In this document: positions 28,274 through 36,830 of the stretch, piece after piece
Layout: every line of letters starts with the position of its first letter
Position numbering within the stretch: the stretch's first letter is position 1
DNA from: Gemmatimonadota bacterium
Lineage (GTDB): Bacteria > Gemmatimonadota > Gemmatimonadetes > Gemmatimonadales > GWC2-71-9
Direction of reading: 5' to 3'
Length of the DNA: 52,431 bases
NCBI GenBank assembly: GCA_025358055.1
Contig: JANYKV010000153.1
Span: 1 to 52,431 of the forward strand
Notes under the pieces: model-generated
The model's input: only the letters and a program-made list of their open reading frames with translations
Database searches by the model: none
Told to the model about the DNA's origin: nothing
Program-made: the position numbers and the translations under genes

Positions 28274-31200
28274 TTACTCCTCACTTTCGGCGGTCTCGCC
28301 GAGCTTCACCTTCAAGCCAAGCGCCTGCAACTCTTTCACCAGGACGTTGAACGACTCGGGAATGCCGGGCTCCGGAAGATTCTGTCCCTTCACGATCGCC
28401 TCGTACACTTTGCTTCGGCCGTTCACATCATCGGACTTCACCGTCAACATCTCTTGGAGCAAGTGGGCTGCTCCATACGCCTCGAGCGCCCAGACCTCCA
28501 TTTCACCGAACCGTTGGCCGCCGAACTGCGCCTTGCCGGCGAGCGGCTGTTGGGTCACCAGCGAGTATGGACCGATCGAACGCGCGTGAATCTTGTCGTC
28601 GACCAAGTGGCTGAGTTTGAGCATGTAGATCGAGCCCACGGTCACGTCGCCGGCGAAACCTTGCCCGGTTCGCCCGTCGCGCAGCCGCACCTTGCCGGCC
28701 GGCGTCAGGCCCGCGGCCCGAATCAACTCCACTGCGGCAGCCGCCACTTCGTCCAGGCTCCGCTTCCCGCTCAACATCGCCGCCAGCGCGGGCTGCTTCG
28801 CGGCGGTAAGGGCGTCCGCGGGGCCACCCTCGAGGCCCGACTCGAGCTCCTTACCGGCCTTATTGAGCGCCTTCTGCAGGACGCCGGTCGCCGTCTCCAA
28901 CCGCGCCTGATGGTACCGAAGTTCGATGCGGCGCTGCTCCACGTGCCGGGCGGCCAACTCCTTCGCCGCTTCGGTCAAGAACGCGGAAACCGAATGAAAG
29001 AGTTCGCGCGTCGTCGGTGAGGTCGCGGCCCTGCCGAGATCGGCAATCGACGCCTCATGGAGCATGTGGTGCTCCAACCCAGCGCGCTTGAGATCCTCGA
29101 TCAGGGTAATCACCGTGGCGGCCGACGGGGCCGGCGCGCGATGTTTGAGAGCTAAGGCATCGCTGGCCCACTTGAGCCCGGTCAGCTGCAACAGCACCGC
29201 GATCTCGGCCTCGTCGGCGCCGCGAAAGACCGGAGTCTTGGCCTTGAAGCCGAGAATCTGCGCGCACCAACCCAGGTGCGTCTCGAGAATTTGCCCGACG
29301 TTCATCCGGCTTGGAACGCCGAGCGGATTCAGGACGATGTCCGCCGGCGTCCCGTCGGGGAGGAACGGCATGTCCTCCTCGGGAACGATGCGTGCGACGA
29401 TGCCCTTATTGCCGTGACGGCCGGCCATTTTGTCGCCAACGCTGATCTTGCGCTTTTCTCCGAGATAGACCTTCACCAGCTGGATGACGCCCGGAGGCAA
29501 TTCGTCCGGCTGAAGGATCTTGTCGATTTGGTCTTCGGCCTTCTCTTCGACCTTGGCCCGCTCGCGGGCTGCGGCTTCGATGGTGGTGCGAATGCGTTCG
29601 TTCGCCGGCTTGTTCGCTACGCGCAGCGTCTTCAGGTCGACGTCGCCCAAATCAACGTCCTTGAGGGTGGCGGCCGAGAGCTTAGTCGCGGCCGGGAGAT
29701 ACTCCTCCACGGTGCCCGCCTTGAGCATCAAGGCCACGTCCTGACCTTCGAGCAAATGACGGAGCTCCTCCACCATGACGGCGTTGATCCGGGTCTTCTC
29801 GTCGTGTTCGATACGCCGGACTTCACCAATGCGCTCGCCGCGGTCTTTTTCCACGACCTGATCTTCGATGCGGCTGAAGATCTTCACGTCGATGACTGTG
29901 CCCTTCATCCCGGGTGGGACCTTCAGGGACGAGTCCTTCACGTCCTTGGCCTTTTCGCCGAAGATTGCGGTCAGCAGCTTCTCTTCGGGTGAGAGCTCGG
30001 TTTCCCCCTTCGGCGTGATCTTGCCGACCAGGATGTCGCCCGGCTTCACGTGCGCCCCGATCCGGATGATGCCCCGCTCATCGAGATCGACGACGGCCTC
30101 GTCCGATACGTTCGGAATTTCGCGCGTGATTTCTTCTTGACCGCGTTTGGTGTCCCGAACGTGCAGCTCGAGTTCCTGAATGTGAATGGACGAATAGACG
30201 TCATCCTTCACCAAACGCTCGGACAGGATGATGGCATCTTCGAAATTGTGCCCGTACCAAGGCATGAACGCCACGAGGACGTTGCTGCCCAGGGCCAGTT
30301 CTCCGTCTTCCGTAGCAGCGCCGTCCGCGATGATTTCACCGGCTTGGACGGCCTGCCCCATCCGCACCAAGGGGCGCTGGTTGATGGCGGTGTCCTGATT
30401 GGTCCGCCAGAACTTCTTGACCCGGTACCGATCGTGTTGAGCGAGGCGGGCCAACGGGGTTTCGCCGATCTTCGGGCCGTGTTCGCCCGAATCGACGATG
30501 ATCTCGTCCGCGGTCACCCGGGTCACGGTGCCGGTGCGCCGGGCGATGATGACGGCGCCGGAGTCGCGCGCCACTTTGTCTTCAAGACCGGTCCCCACGA
30601 CGGGAGCCTGCGGGAAGAGCAGCGGCACCGATTGCCGTTGCATGTTGGATCCCATGAGCGCGCGATTTGCGTCGTCGTGCTCCAGGAACGGAATCAGCGC
30701 GGCCGCGATGGAGACGAGCTGTTCCGGCGCTACGTCCATGAAATCGATCCGATCGGGCGGCAGCAGCGGGTAATCGTCCCCCTTGCGGCAGAGCACCAGA
30801 GTGTCGATAAAGCTGCCTTCCGGCGTGAGCGCGGCGTTGGCCTGCGCGACGGTGTAATCCTCTTCCTCGCTGGCCGAGAGCCATCGCACCTCATGGGTCA
30901 CTTTGCCGTTCTTCACCACGCGATACGGCGTCTCGATAAAGCCGAGATCGTTGATCCGGGCATAGGTGGAGAGGCTGGTGATCAATCCGATGTTCGGACC
31001 TTCGGGTGTTTCGATCGGGCACATGCGTCCATACTGTGAGTAATGGACGTCGCGCACTTCGAACCCGGCGCGTTCCCGCGTCAGACCTCCGGGTCCCAAC
31101 GCGCTCAATCGGCGCTTGTTGGTGAGCTCGGCCAGCGGATTGGTCTGATCCATGAACTGGGACAACTGCGACGATCCGAAAAAGGCCTGGATCACCGCGG

Positions 31201-32746
31201 ACACAGTCCGGGCGTTCACCAGGTCGTCAAGTGAAATCTTTTCCGGGTCGGAATTGATGCTCATCCGCTCTTTGACGAGCCGCGCCATGCGGGACAGTCC
31301 CACGGAGAACTGATTGGCGATCAACTCCCCGACCGACCGAATGCGCCGGTTGCCGAGGTGGTCGATATCATCGGTGTGGCCCCGACCATCGGCCAGGTCG
31401 ATCAAGTACCGGATGATCGAGATGAAATCCTCCTCGGTCAACACGGTATGATTCGGATCCGTGTTGAGCCGGAGACGATGATTGATCTTGTACCGGCCCA
31501 CGCGGCCGAGATCGTAGCGCTTCGGGTTGAAGAACAACCGCTGGAGCTGCTGGCGCGCGGTCTCCAGGTTCGGCGCATCGCCGGGCCGCAGGAGCGCATA
31601 GATCTGCTGCAGGGCTTCGGCCTCGCTGTGCGTCGGATCTTTCGCCAGCGTGTTCTTGATCAACGGCGACTCGGACCGGCCCGCCGGCAGGAGCACATCG
31701 ATCTTCTGCACGCCGGCCTTATTGAGCTTCTTCCGTAGCGCGTCGGTCAGCTCCCGGCCCATTTCACCCACCACCTCGCCGGTGCTCGGATCGGCCACGT
31801 CAAACGCGAGCACATGGTTCGACCGCTCGCGCGTAGTGGTCGGCTGCTCTTCGTCGCGAAGGTCGAGGGACGTGTACCCGGCGAACACCGTGACTTCCTT
31901 GACGCCGACATGCCGCATCGCGTTGAGGCGCTCTTGCGTGACTTCGTCGCCCACCACTCCCAGCGGATCCCCCTTGAGATCCTCGGGGTTCCGCACATCG
32001 GCCGCCAGCAAGGCACCCATCATTTCACGCCGTTCCTGCCGGCCTTCGAGTTTGCCCGTGATGTTGAGCACCTTCGTCGCGAAGAAGAGCTTCAGGATTT
32101 CGGGATTACTCCCGTAGCCGAAGGCCCGAAGCAACGCGGTCGCCGGGAATTTCTTCTTCTTGTCGATATGGACGTAAATCACATCGTGAATGTCGATCGT
32201 GAACTCCACCCAGGAGCCGCGGAACGGAATGATCCGGGCCGAAAACAGCCGCTGCCCGTTCGGATGGGTATCCTCCTCGAACACCACGCCGGGCGAACGG
32301 TGCAACTGACTCACGACGACGCGTTCGGCCCCGTTGATCACGAAGGTACCGAGCGGAGTCATGATGGGGAGCTCACCGAGATAAACTTCTTTCTCGATGA
32401 TGTTCTTCGGCCGGCGATCGCCTTCTACCTCCTCGAAGACCACCAGCTGGAGCGTGGCCTTCAGCGGCGCGGCGTAGGTCATGTCGCGTTCAATGCACTC
32501 CTCCACGCTGTACTTGGGCTCACCCAGCGCATATCGGAGGAAGTCAAGGCTGTATTTGCCATTGACGTCCGCAATCGGAAACAGATCGCGGAAGACCCGC
32601 TCCAGGGACACGTCCTGCCGGTCGCCACTCACGTCGTCCGGCACGAGAAGGGACTGGAAGGCCCGGGTTTGAATGTCGAGAAGATGGGGCATCGGCATGC
32701 CCCCTTCGCGCTTCGAAAACGAGATTACGGCTCGAGATGTCGGCAT
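28274..32746 (-). CDS. rpoB: DNA-directed RNA polymerase subunit beta with a large C-terminal-half insertion
   Basis: The second large polymerase subunit, 1490 residues against 1342 in Escherichia coli. The rifampicin-pocket region is [20 protein letters not shown] followed by [20 protein letters not shown], so Asn543 replaces the His equivalent to Escherichia coli His526. About 155 extra residues (1193-1348) lie between [22 protein letters not shown] and [11 protein letters not shown]; much of this looks helical or coiled-coil. The C-terminus has [22 protein letters not shown] as expected. The ATG at 32746 lacks a strong Shine-Dalgarno sequence. Confidence 0.97.
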   Translation of the reverse strand: MPTSRAVISFSKREGGMPMPHLLDIQTRAFQSLLVPDDVSGDRQDVSLERVFRDLFPIADVNGKYSLDFLRYALGEPKYSVEECIERDMTYAAPLKATLQLVVFEEVEGDRRPKNIIEKEVYLGELPIMTPLGTFVINGAERVVVSQLHRSPGVVFEEDTHPNGQRLFSARIIPFRGSWVEFTIDIHDVIYVHIDKKKKFPATALLRAFGYGSNPEILKLFFATKVLNITGKLEGRQERREMMGALLAADVRNPEDLKGDPLGVVGDEVTQERLNAMRHVGVKEVTVFAGYTSLDLRDEEQPTTTRERSNHVLAFDVADPSTGEVVGEMGRELTDALRKKLNKAGVQKIDVLLPAGRSESPLIKNTLAKDPTHSEAEALQQIYALLRPGDAPNLETARQQLQRLFFNPKRYDLGRVGRYKINHRLRLNTDPNHTVLTEEDFISIIRYLIDLADGRGHTDDIDHLGNRRIRSVGELIANQFSVGLSRMARLVKERMSINSDPEKISLDDLVNARTVSAVIQAFFGSSQLSQFMDQTNPLAELTNKRRLSALGPGGLTRERAGFEVRDVHYSQYGRMCPIETPEGPNIGLITSLSTYARINDLGFIETPYRVVKNGKVTHEVRWLSASEEEDYTVAQANAALTPEGSFIDTLVLCRKGDDYPLLPPDRIDFMDVAPEQLVSIAAALIPFLEHDDANRALMGSNMQRQSVPLLFPQAPVVGTGLEDKVARDSGAVIIARRTGTVTRVTADEIIVDSGEHGPKIGETPLARLAQHDRYRVKKFWRTNQDTAINQRPLVRMGQAVQAGEIIADGAATEDGELALGSNVLVAFMPWYGHNFEDAIILSERLVKDDVYSSIHIQELELHVRDTKRGQEEITREIPNVSDEAVVDLDERGIIRIGAHVKPGDILVGKITPKGETELSPEEKLLTAIFGEKAKDVKDSSLKVPPGMKGTVIDVKIFSRIEDQVVEKDRGERIGEVRRIEHDEKTRINAVMVEELRHLLEGQDVALMLKAGTVEEYLPAATKLSAATLKDVDLGDVDLKTLRVANKPANERIRTTIEAAARERAKVEEKAEDQIDKILQPDELPPGVIQLVKVYLGEKRKISVGDKMAGRHGNKGIVARIVPEEDMPFLPDGTPADIVLNPLGVPSRMNVGQILETHLGWCAQILGFKAKTPVFRGADEAEIAVLLQLTGLKWASDALALKHRAPAPSAATVITLIEDLKRAGLEHHMLHEASIADLGRAATSPTTRELFHSVSAFLTEAAKELAARHVEQRRIELRYHQARLETATGVLQKALNKAGKELESGLEGGPADALTAAKQPALAAMLSGKRSLDEVAAAAVELIRAAGLTPAGKVRLRDGRTGQGFAGDVTVGSIYMLKLSHLVDDKIHARSIGPYSLVTQQPLAGKAQFGGQRFGEMEVWALEAYGAAHLLQEMLTVKSDDVNGRSKVYEAIVKGQNLPEPGIPESFNVLVKELQALGLKVKLGETAESEE

Positions 32747-32941
32747 CGCACGCTCTCAGACAGCACAAATGGCCCCTGCACGGCACCGTTCGCAGAGCGC
32801 GAAGGCCGTCGGGGGGCTCGTCAGTACCAAGGAATCCAGAGTTCGAGCAGCTCGCATGTCGTCTCACCGAAGAAGGAGAGGCCTTAGAGATCCCGACGCC
32901 CCCCGAGCGGACGCCCGGGGATACGGCGGAACAGGCGTCAC
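32747..32941 (-). promoter_or_regulatory. rplL-rpoB spacer with a GC-rich hairpin
   Basis: A 195-base spacer. A hairpin built on CCCCG...CGGGG (about 32896-32920) lies just after rplL, with no T tract. In Escherichia coli an attenuator and RNase III site lie at this position, so it may set the ratio of L7/L12 to polymerase. No promoter is evident. Confidence 0.35.
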
Positions 32942-33331
32942 CTACTTCAGTTCGACGACCGCTCCCTGCTCTTCCAACTTCTTCTTGATCTCCGCGGCTT
33001 CAGCCTTGGACACCCCTTCCTTCAACACCTTCGGGGCGCCATCGACTAAGTCCTTGGCCTCTTTGAGACCGAGGCCCGGCACCGACTCGCGGACAACTTT
33101 GATGACCTGAATCTTCTTCGGGCCACCTTCCTTGAGGACGATGGTGAACTCCGTCTGTTCCTCAGCCGCCGGCGCCGCGGCGGCAGCGCCACCAGCGGCC
33201 GGGGCGGCGGCAACGGCGATCGAGACGTTGAACTTCGTCTTGAACGCGTCGATGAGGTCCGCAAGCTCGACCACGGTCTTGTGGCCGATTGCGTCGATGA
33301 TCTCTTCGTTACTCAGGGTCGTGGGGGACAT
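32942..33331 (-). CDS. rplL: 50S ribosomal protein L7/L12
   Basis: The multicopy stalk protein that recruits translation GTPases, 129 residues. The N-terminal dimerisation part is followed by an Ala/Pro hinge (about residues 43-60) and the C-terminal domain [20 protein letters not shown]...[21 protein letters not shown]. The ATG at 33331 ([16 protein letters not shown]) is 19 bases after the rplJ stop. Confidence 0.96.
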   Translation of the reverse strand: MSPTTLSNEEIIDAIGHKTVVELADLIDAFKTKFNVSIAVAAAPAAGGAAAAAPAAEEQTEFTIVLKEGGPKKIQVIKVVRESVPGLGLKEAKDLVDGAPKVLKEGVSKAEAAEIKKKLEEQGAVVELK

Positions 33332-33350
33332 GCTCGGTCTCTCCGTACGG

Positions 33351-33842
33351 TTAAGAAGCTGCTTGACGCTGCTCGCGGAGCGCCTCGAGGGCGCCGACGA
33401 CTTGATACAGAATGCCATTCAATGCCCCAGCGAACTGGCCCAACAGGGCCTCGCGAGGCGGTAGCTCACCCAACCGCTTGACGTAGGCGGGTTCCACCGC
33501 CTTGCCATCGACGAGACCCACCTTCACCCTCGGCTTCTCGTGGGTTTTCGCGAACTCCCCGATTACCTTCGCCGCTGCCAGGGGATCCCGCCCGGCCAGC
33601 ACGAGCCCGATGGGTCCTTTGAGGTGGACGTCGAAGGCCTGGATGTTGTTGGCCGCCAGCGCCCGCTGGGCCAACGTATTCTTCACCACGATGTACCGCG
33701 CACCAGCCGCGCGTAGCTTGCGGCGGAACTCCGTCATCTTGAGGACATTGAGTCCGCTGAAATCCGTGACGTAGATATTCGGCGACGTCTGGAGCTCGGC
33801 GGCCAACGCGTCAACCGTGGCTTGTCGTTCGGTCTTACTCAT
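33351..33842 (-). CDS. rplJ: 50S ribosomal protein L10
   Basis: Anchors the L12 stalk to 23S rRNA, 163 residues. It contains [20 protein letters not shown] and [13 protein letters not shown], and ends with the L12-binding helix. The ATG at 33842 overlaps the rplA stop (ATGA), leaving no room for the separate L10 leader seen in Escherichia coli; regulation probably acts from upstream. Confidence 0.95.
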   Translation of the reverse strand: MSKTERQATVDALAAELQTSPNIYVTDFSGLNVLKMTEFRRKLRAAGARYIVVKNTLAQRALAANNIQAFDVHLKGPIGLVLAGRDPLAAAKVIGEFAKTHEKPRVKVGLVDGKAVEPAYVKRLGELPPREALLGQFAGALNGILYQVVGALEALREQRQAAS

Positions 33843-34528
33843 CGGTAGCCCCCCAGTTCGAGCCGGACACCCGGGCCCATCGTGCTCGAGACGGTAGCGG
33901 ACCTGAGATACGTGCCCTTCGCGGCCGCGGGCTTGCTGCGCACGATGGTATCGAGGAACGCCTGGAGGTTCTCGGCCAGTTGCGTCGGCGTGAAGGCAAT
34001 CTTCCCGATCGGCGCGTGCACATTCCCCGTTTTGTCCACCCGGAACTCGATCTTCCCAGCTTTGATTTCGCGAACCGCTTTCGTGACGTCCATGGTCACG
34101 GTGCCGGCCTTCGGATTCGGCATAAGACCCCGGGGGCCGAGCACACGGCCTAAGGCGCCGAATTGACCCATGACGTCTGGCGTGGCGACAATCACATCGC
34201 AGTCGAGCCACCCCTCCTTGAGCTTCTGGATGTACTCGATCCCGACGAAATCTGCCCCAGCCGCCTCGGCCTCTTTGACTTTGTCACCCTGGGTGATGAC
34301 CAGCACCCGCACTGTTTTCCCGGTGCCGTGCGGCAAAACGACAGTGCCGCGGACGACTTGGTCCGCATGTCGCGGGTCGACTCCCAGACGCACCGCCACA
34401 TCGACGGTTTCGTTGAACTTGGCGTATCCGGCCTTCTTCACGAGGTCCACGGCCTCGGGAACCGAATAGAACTTGTCTCGGCTGATCTTAGCCGCCGCCT
34501 CGGTGTATTTCTTTCCTGGCGCCGACAT
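33839..34528 (-). CDS. rplA: 50S ribosomal protein L1
   Basis: The mobile L1-stalk protein, and a translational repressor of the L11-L1 unit in many bacteria. It is 229 residues. [21 protein letters not shown] and [19 protein letters not shown] are diagnostic. Its ATG overlaps the rplK stop as TGATG. Confidence 0.97.
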   Translation of the reverse strand: MSAPGKKYTEAAAKISRDKFYSVPEAVDLVKKAGYAKFNETVDVAVRLGVDPRHADQVVRGTVVLPHGTGKTVRVLVITQGDKVKEAEAAGADFVGIEYIQKLKEGWLDCDVIVATPDVMGQFGALGRVLGPRGLMPNPKAGTVTMDVTKAVREIKAGKIEFRVDKTGNVHAPIGKIAFTPTQLAENLQAFLDTIVRSKPAAAKGTYLRSATVSSTMGPGVRLELGGYR

Positions 34529-34953
34529 CAGTCCACGACCTCCAGCCCCATTGAGCGCGCGGTCCCGGCCACCATCCTCATGGCGGCGTCGAGATCGGTG
34601 GCGTTCAAATCCGGCATCTTGATTTCAGCGATTTTCTTCAGCTGCGCGCGGGTCACCCGACCTACCTTGGTGCGGTTGGGAACGCCGCTGCCTTTTTCGA
34701 CCCCGGCCTCCTTGAGCAGGAGGTTCGCGGCCGGCGGGGTTTTGGTGATGAACGTGAAGGTGCGGTCGGCGAAGATGGTCACGACCACGGGGATGACCAT
34801 CCCACTTTGGCTCTGGGTCCGCGCGTTGAACTGCTTGCAGAACTCCATGATGTTCACACCATGCGGGCCGAGCGCCGTTCCCACGGGGGGAGCAGGGTTC
34901 GCCGCGCCAGCGGGACACTGGAGCTTCACAACTGCCGTAACCTTTTTTGCCAT
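34528..34953 (-). CDS. rplK: 50S ribosomal protein L11
   Basis: Part of the GTPase-associated centre and needed for the stringent response. It is 141 residues: [20 protein letters not shown] at the start, and [11 protein letters not shown] at the end. A structured leader lies immediately upstream. Confidence 0.97.
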   Translation of the reverse strand: MAKKVTAVVKLQCPAGAANPAPPVGTALGPHGVNIMEFCKQFNARTQSQSGMVIPVVVTIFADRTFTFITKTPPAANLLLKEAGVEKGSGVPNRTKVGRVTRAQLKKIAEIKMPDLNATDLDAAMRMVAGTARSMGLEVVD

Positions 34954-34976
34954 ACTCTCCCTCTAGTAGCGCCATC

Positions 34977-35034
34977 TTTACACGCCGAGGCCCCTTTGGG
35001 CTGGCCCTCGGAGGGCTCGCTCAGACCGTGTAAA
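34977..35034 (-). promoter_or_regulatory. Structured leader of rplK-rplA (candidate L1-binding regulatory RNA)
   Basis: Minus-strand TTTACACG (35027-35034) and CGTGTAAA (34977-34984) form a perfect 8-bp closing stem about 24 bases before the rplK ATG. Inside are nested GC-rich hairpins, including GCCCTCCGAGGGC and a CCC-AAAG-GGG-type arm. There is no T tract, so it is not an intrinsic terminator. L1 feedback through an rplK leader is known in other bacteria; the assignment here is inference. Confidence 0.5.
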
Positions 35035-35116
35035 GGCAAGCGGTCTCATCCTGCACCGCTCGCAGCTGCCGCGATGACCCGCGCGGTCGCGGGGTGGGGC
35101 ATCCCACTCCTCGAAC

Positions 35117-35659
35117 TCAATGCCCCCGCAACTGCAAATAATCCAACTCCACCGTCGTGGGCCGGCCGAACAGACTGACCGACACCTTCACCTTGCCCTT
35201 ATCGGAAAGGATCTCTTCGACCGTGCCACTGAAATCCGAGAACGGTCCCTCGGTGATCTCGACGGCTTGGCCGATGAGGAACGGAATCTCTTCCTTCGGC
35301 TGCGCTTCCGTCGACTCTTCGGCGATTCCGAGGAGTCGGTTGACCTCATCCGGCCGGAGCGATTGTGGAAGCTTCCCGGTCCCGACGAATTTGATGACGC
35401 CCTGAACGCTGTTCACCAGGTGTTGCGCCTCCTGGCTCATCGTTGTTTCGATCAGGACATAACCCGGGTACAGCTTCCGTTCCACGAGAACCTTTTTCCC
35501 GTTCTTGATCTCGATGGCCTCTTGCGTCGGCACCAACGCCTGGCGAACGAGCTTCTCGTCCGCCCCGCGGGGATCGTCGGTGATCCGCTGCTGCAAAAGG
35601 CTCCGCACCTTGTTCTCGTGCCCGGCCGTAGTCTGAATGGCGAACCAACGATAGTCCAT
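35117..35659 (-). CDS. nusG: Transcription elongation/antitermination factor NusG
   Basis: A 180-residue NusG. The NGN domain begins DYRWFAIQTTAGHENKVRSL and contains the LYPGYVLIE motif; the C-terminal KOW domain reads IGQAVEITEGPFSDFSGTVE. It lies between secE and rplK, with a 163-base spacer before rplK. Confidence 0.96.
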   Translation of the reverse strand: MDYRWFAIQTTAGHENKVRSLLQQRITDDPRGADEKLVRQALVPTQEAIEIKNGKKVLVERKLYPGYVLIETTMSQEAQHLVNSVQGVIKFVGTGKLPQSLRPDEVNRLLGIAEESTEAQPKEEIPFLIGQAVEITEGPFSDFSGTVEEILSDKGKVKVSVSLFGRPTTVELDYLQLRGH

Positions 35660-35669
35660 GGGGGTGCCG

Positions 35670-35909
35670 TCACCGCGCGATCAGCGCGATCCCCCGCACG
35701 AGAATCAGCTGGAGCGCCAGATCCAACAACCCGATGATGATGCCCAGGACGATAGACAGACCGACGACCATGCGGGTCGCCTTGATCAGTTCATCTCGCG
35801 TGGGCCAATTCACCTTTTGCATCTCGGCTCTGACCGAGGTGAGGAACCCAATCGCCCGGGAAACGAAGCTCGCGGTTGGGTTGGGTCGGGCAACCTGGGT
35901 CTGTTCCAT
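35670..35909 (-). CDS. secE: Preprotein translocase subunit SecE
   Basis: A 79-residue, single-span SecE that stabilises SecY. The amphipathic segment EMQKVNWPTRDELIKATRMV is the family hallmark and is followed by one hydrophobic helix. It is placed between rpmG and nusG as usual. Confidence 0.94.
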   Translation of the reverse strand: MEQTQVARPNPTASFVSRAIGFLTSVRAEMQKVNWPTRDELIKATRMVVGLSIVLGIIIGLLDLALQLILVRGIALIAR

Positions 35910-35912
35910 GGC

Positions 35913-36065
35913 CTACTTCGACTCTTTGTGAAGCACATGCTTGGTGCAGCGCGGACAATATTTCTTCCACTCCACCCGCTCGGGATGAAGCCGCTTGTTC
36001 TTCTGCGTGAAGTAGTTCCGACTCTTACAGTCGGTGCACTCCATAATGATTTTCTCGCGCGCCAT
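35913..36065 (-). CDS. rpmG: 50S ribosomal protein L33, zinc-ribbon type
   Basis: A short 50-residue gene: [20 protein letters not shown] at the start and [16 protein letters not shown] at the end. Two CxxC pairs, CTDC and CPRC, show the zinc-binding (C+) form. It lies directly after the tRNA cluster and three bases before secE. Confidence 0.95.
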   Translation of the reverse strand: MAREKIIMECTDCKSRNYFTQKNKRLHPERVEWKKYCPRCTKHVLHKESK

Positions 36066-36113
36066 CGTGCCGCCTTGGGTTCACTCGACTCATCATGCTT
36101 CGTACACACCCGA

Positions 36114-36186
36114 AGCTCGCGACCGGGATCGAACCGGTGACCTCATCCTTACCAAGGATGTGCTCTACCGACTGAGCTACACGAGC
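36114..36186 (-). tRNA. tRNA-Thr (GGT)
   Basis: A 73-base cloverleaf on the minus strand. The acceptor GCTCGTG pairs with CGCGAGC. The anticodon stem CATCC/GGATG encloses loop TTGGTAA, so the anticodon is GGT. The T arm has GGTTCGATCC. No CCA is encoded. It is the last of four tRNAs before rpmG. Confidence 0.95.
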
Positions 36187-36297
36187 GAAGTCGGGCGGAC
36201 GGGCGCCAGGGCGAGAGGAAGATTCCTCAGATCGCAAATCCGTCGCCGTGGTCACCGGCCCAGCCGTCCTTCAACCACCGAACCACCCTGCCAGACA

Positions 36298-36370
36298 AGC
36301 GGGCGACGGGGCTCGAACCCGCGACCCTCAGCTTGGAAGGCTGATGCTCTACCAACTGAGCTACACCCGC
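36298..36370 (-). tRNA. tRNA-Gly (TCC)
   Basis: A 73-base cloverleaf on the minus strand. The acceptor GCGGGTG pairs with CGCCCGC. The anticodon loop CTTCCAA lies between TCAGC and GCTGA, so the anticodon is TCC. The T arm has GGTTCGAGCC. No CCA is encoded. Confidence 0.95.
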
Positions 36371-36481
36371 AAGCGGGACTCGGTGCGTCGGACCACACCC
36401 TCCCCCATCGCGCGCCACGGTCCGCGCGACCGATTCCCGGTCCCTCGTACCGCCTTCCGCCCTCCCGGCTAACCACCCGCA

Positions 36482-36565
36482 TGGTGGGGGTAGGATTCGA
36501 ACCTACGTAGGGCAGAGCCCGGCAGATTTACAGTCTGCTACCATTAGCCACTCGGTCACCCCACC
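36482..36565 (-). tRNA. tRNA-Tyr (GTA)
   Basis: An 84-base class II tRNA with a long variable arm on the minus strand. The acceptor GGTGGGG pairs with CCCCACC and the discriminator is A. The anticodon loop CTGTAAA gives GTA. No CCA is encoded. Confidence 0.95.
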
Positions 36566-36591
36566 GCACCAAACGCCCAGCGCTTCGACAC

Positions 36592-36617
36592 GGAACCCCG
36601 CAACGGCGCGGGGTTCC
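36592..36617. other. 10-bp perfect hairpin in the tRNA spacer
   Basis: GGAACCCCGC (36592-36601) pairs fully with GCGGGGTTCC (36608-36617) around a 6-base loop, between tRNA-Tyr and the first tRNA-Thr. No T tract follows on the minus strand, so RNA processing is more likely than termination. Confidence 0.5.
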
Positions 36618-36643
36618 GGAACACGTCTGGGTACCTGCTACGC

Positions 36644-36718
36644 TGGAGCTGACGAAGGGACTTGAACCCTTAACCCCCTGATTACAAATCAGGTGCTCTG
36701 CCATTGAGCTACGCCAGC
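36644..36718 (-). tRNA. tRNA-Thr (TGT), with encoded CCA
   Basis: First tRNA of the cluster. The acceptor GCTGGCG pairs with CGTCAGC, followed by T and then CCA in the DNA. The anticodon stem CCTGA/TCAGG encloses TTTGTAA, so the anticodon is TGT. It is the only one of the four with an encoded CCA. Confidence 0.95.
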
Positions 36719-36748
36719 GAAAACGCCGCAGTTTTTTGACAGACCTTT

Positions 36749-36777
36749 ATTGTACACGAGGAGCGAAACGGGGTCAA
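36749..36777 (-). promoter_or_regulatory. Strong sigma-70-type promoter of the tRNA-rpmG-secE-nusG cluster
   Basis: Minus-strand TTGACC (36772-36777) and TACAAT (36749-36754) are exactly 17 bases apart. The predicted start is near 36742, about 24 bases before the first tRNA. The -35 hexamer and spacing match the rpsL promoter. Confidence 0.8.
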
Positions 36778-36830
36778 CCGGCCCAACGTCCCAAGCCGGG
36801 TGCCGTCCCTCTCCAAAGAAAGGCCGAAGA

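Noticed and set aside
33842..33860. Separate L10 leader before rplJ
   Set aside because: rplJ starts inside the rplA stop, so there is no leader at this position.
35910..35912. tRNA-Trp between the tRNA cluster and secE
   Set aside because: Only three bases separate rpmG and secE, and no fifth cloverleaf is present in 36066-36113 either.
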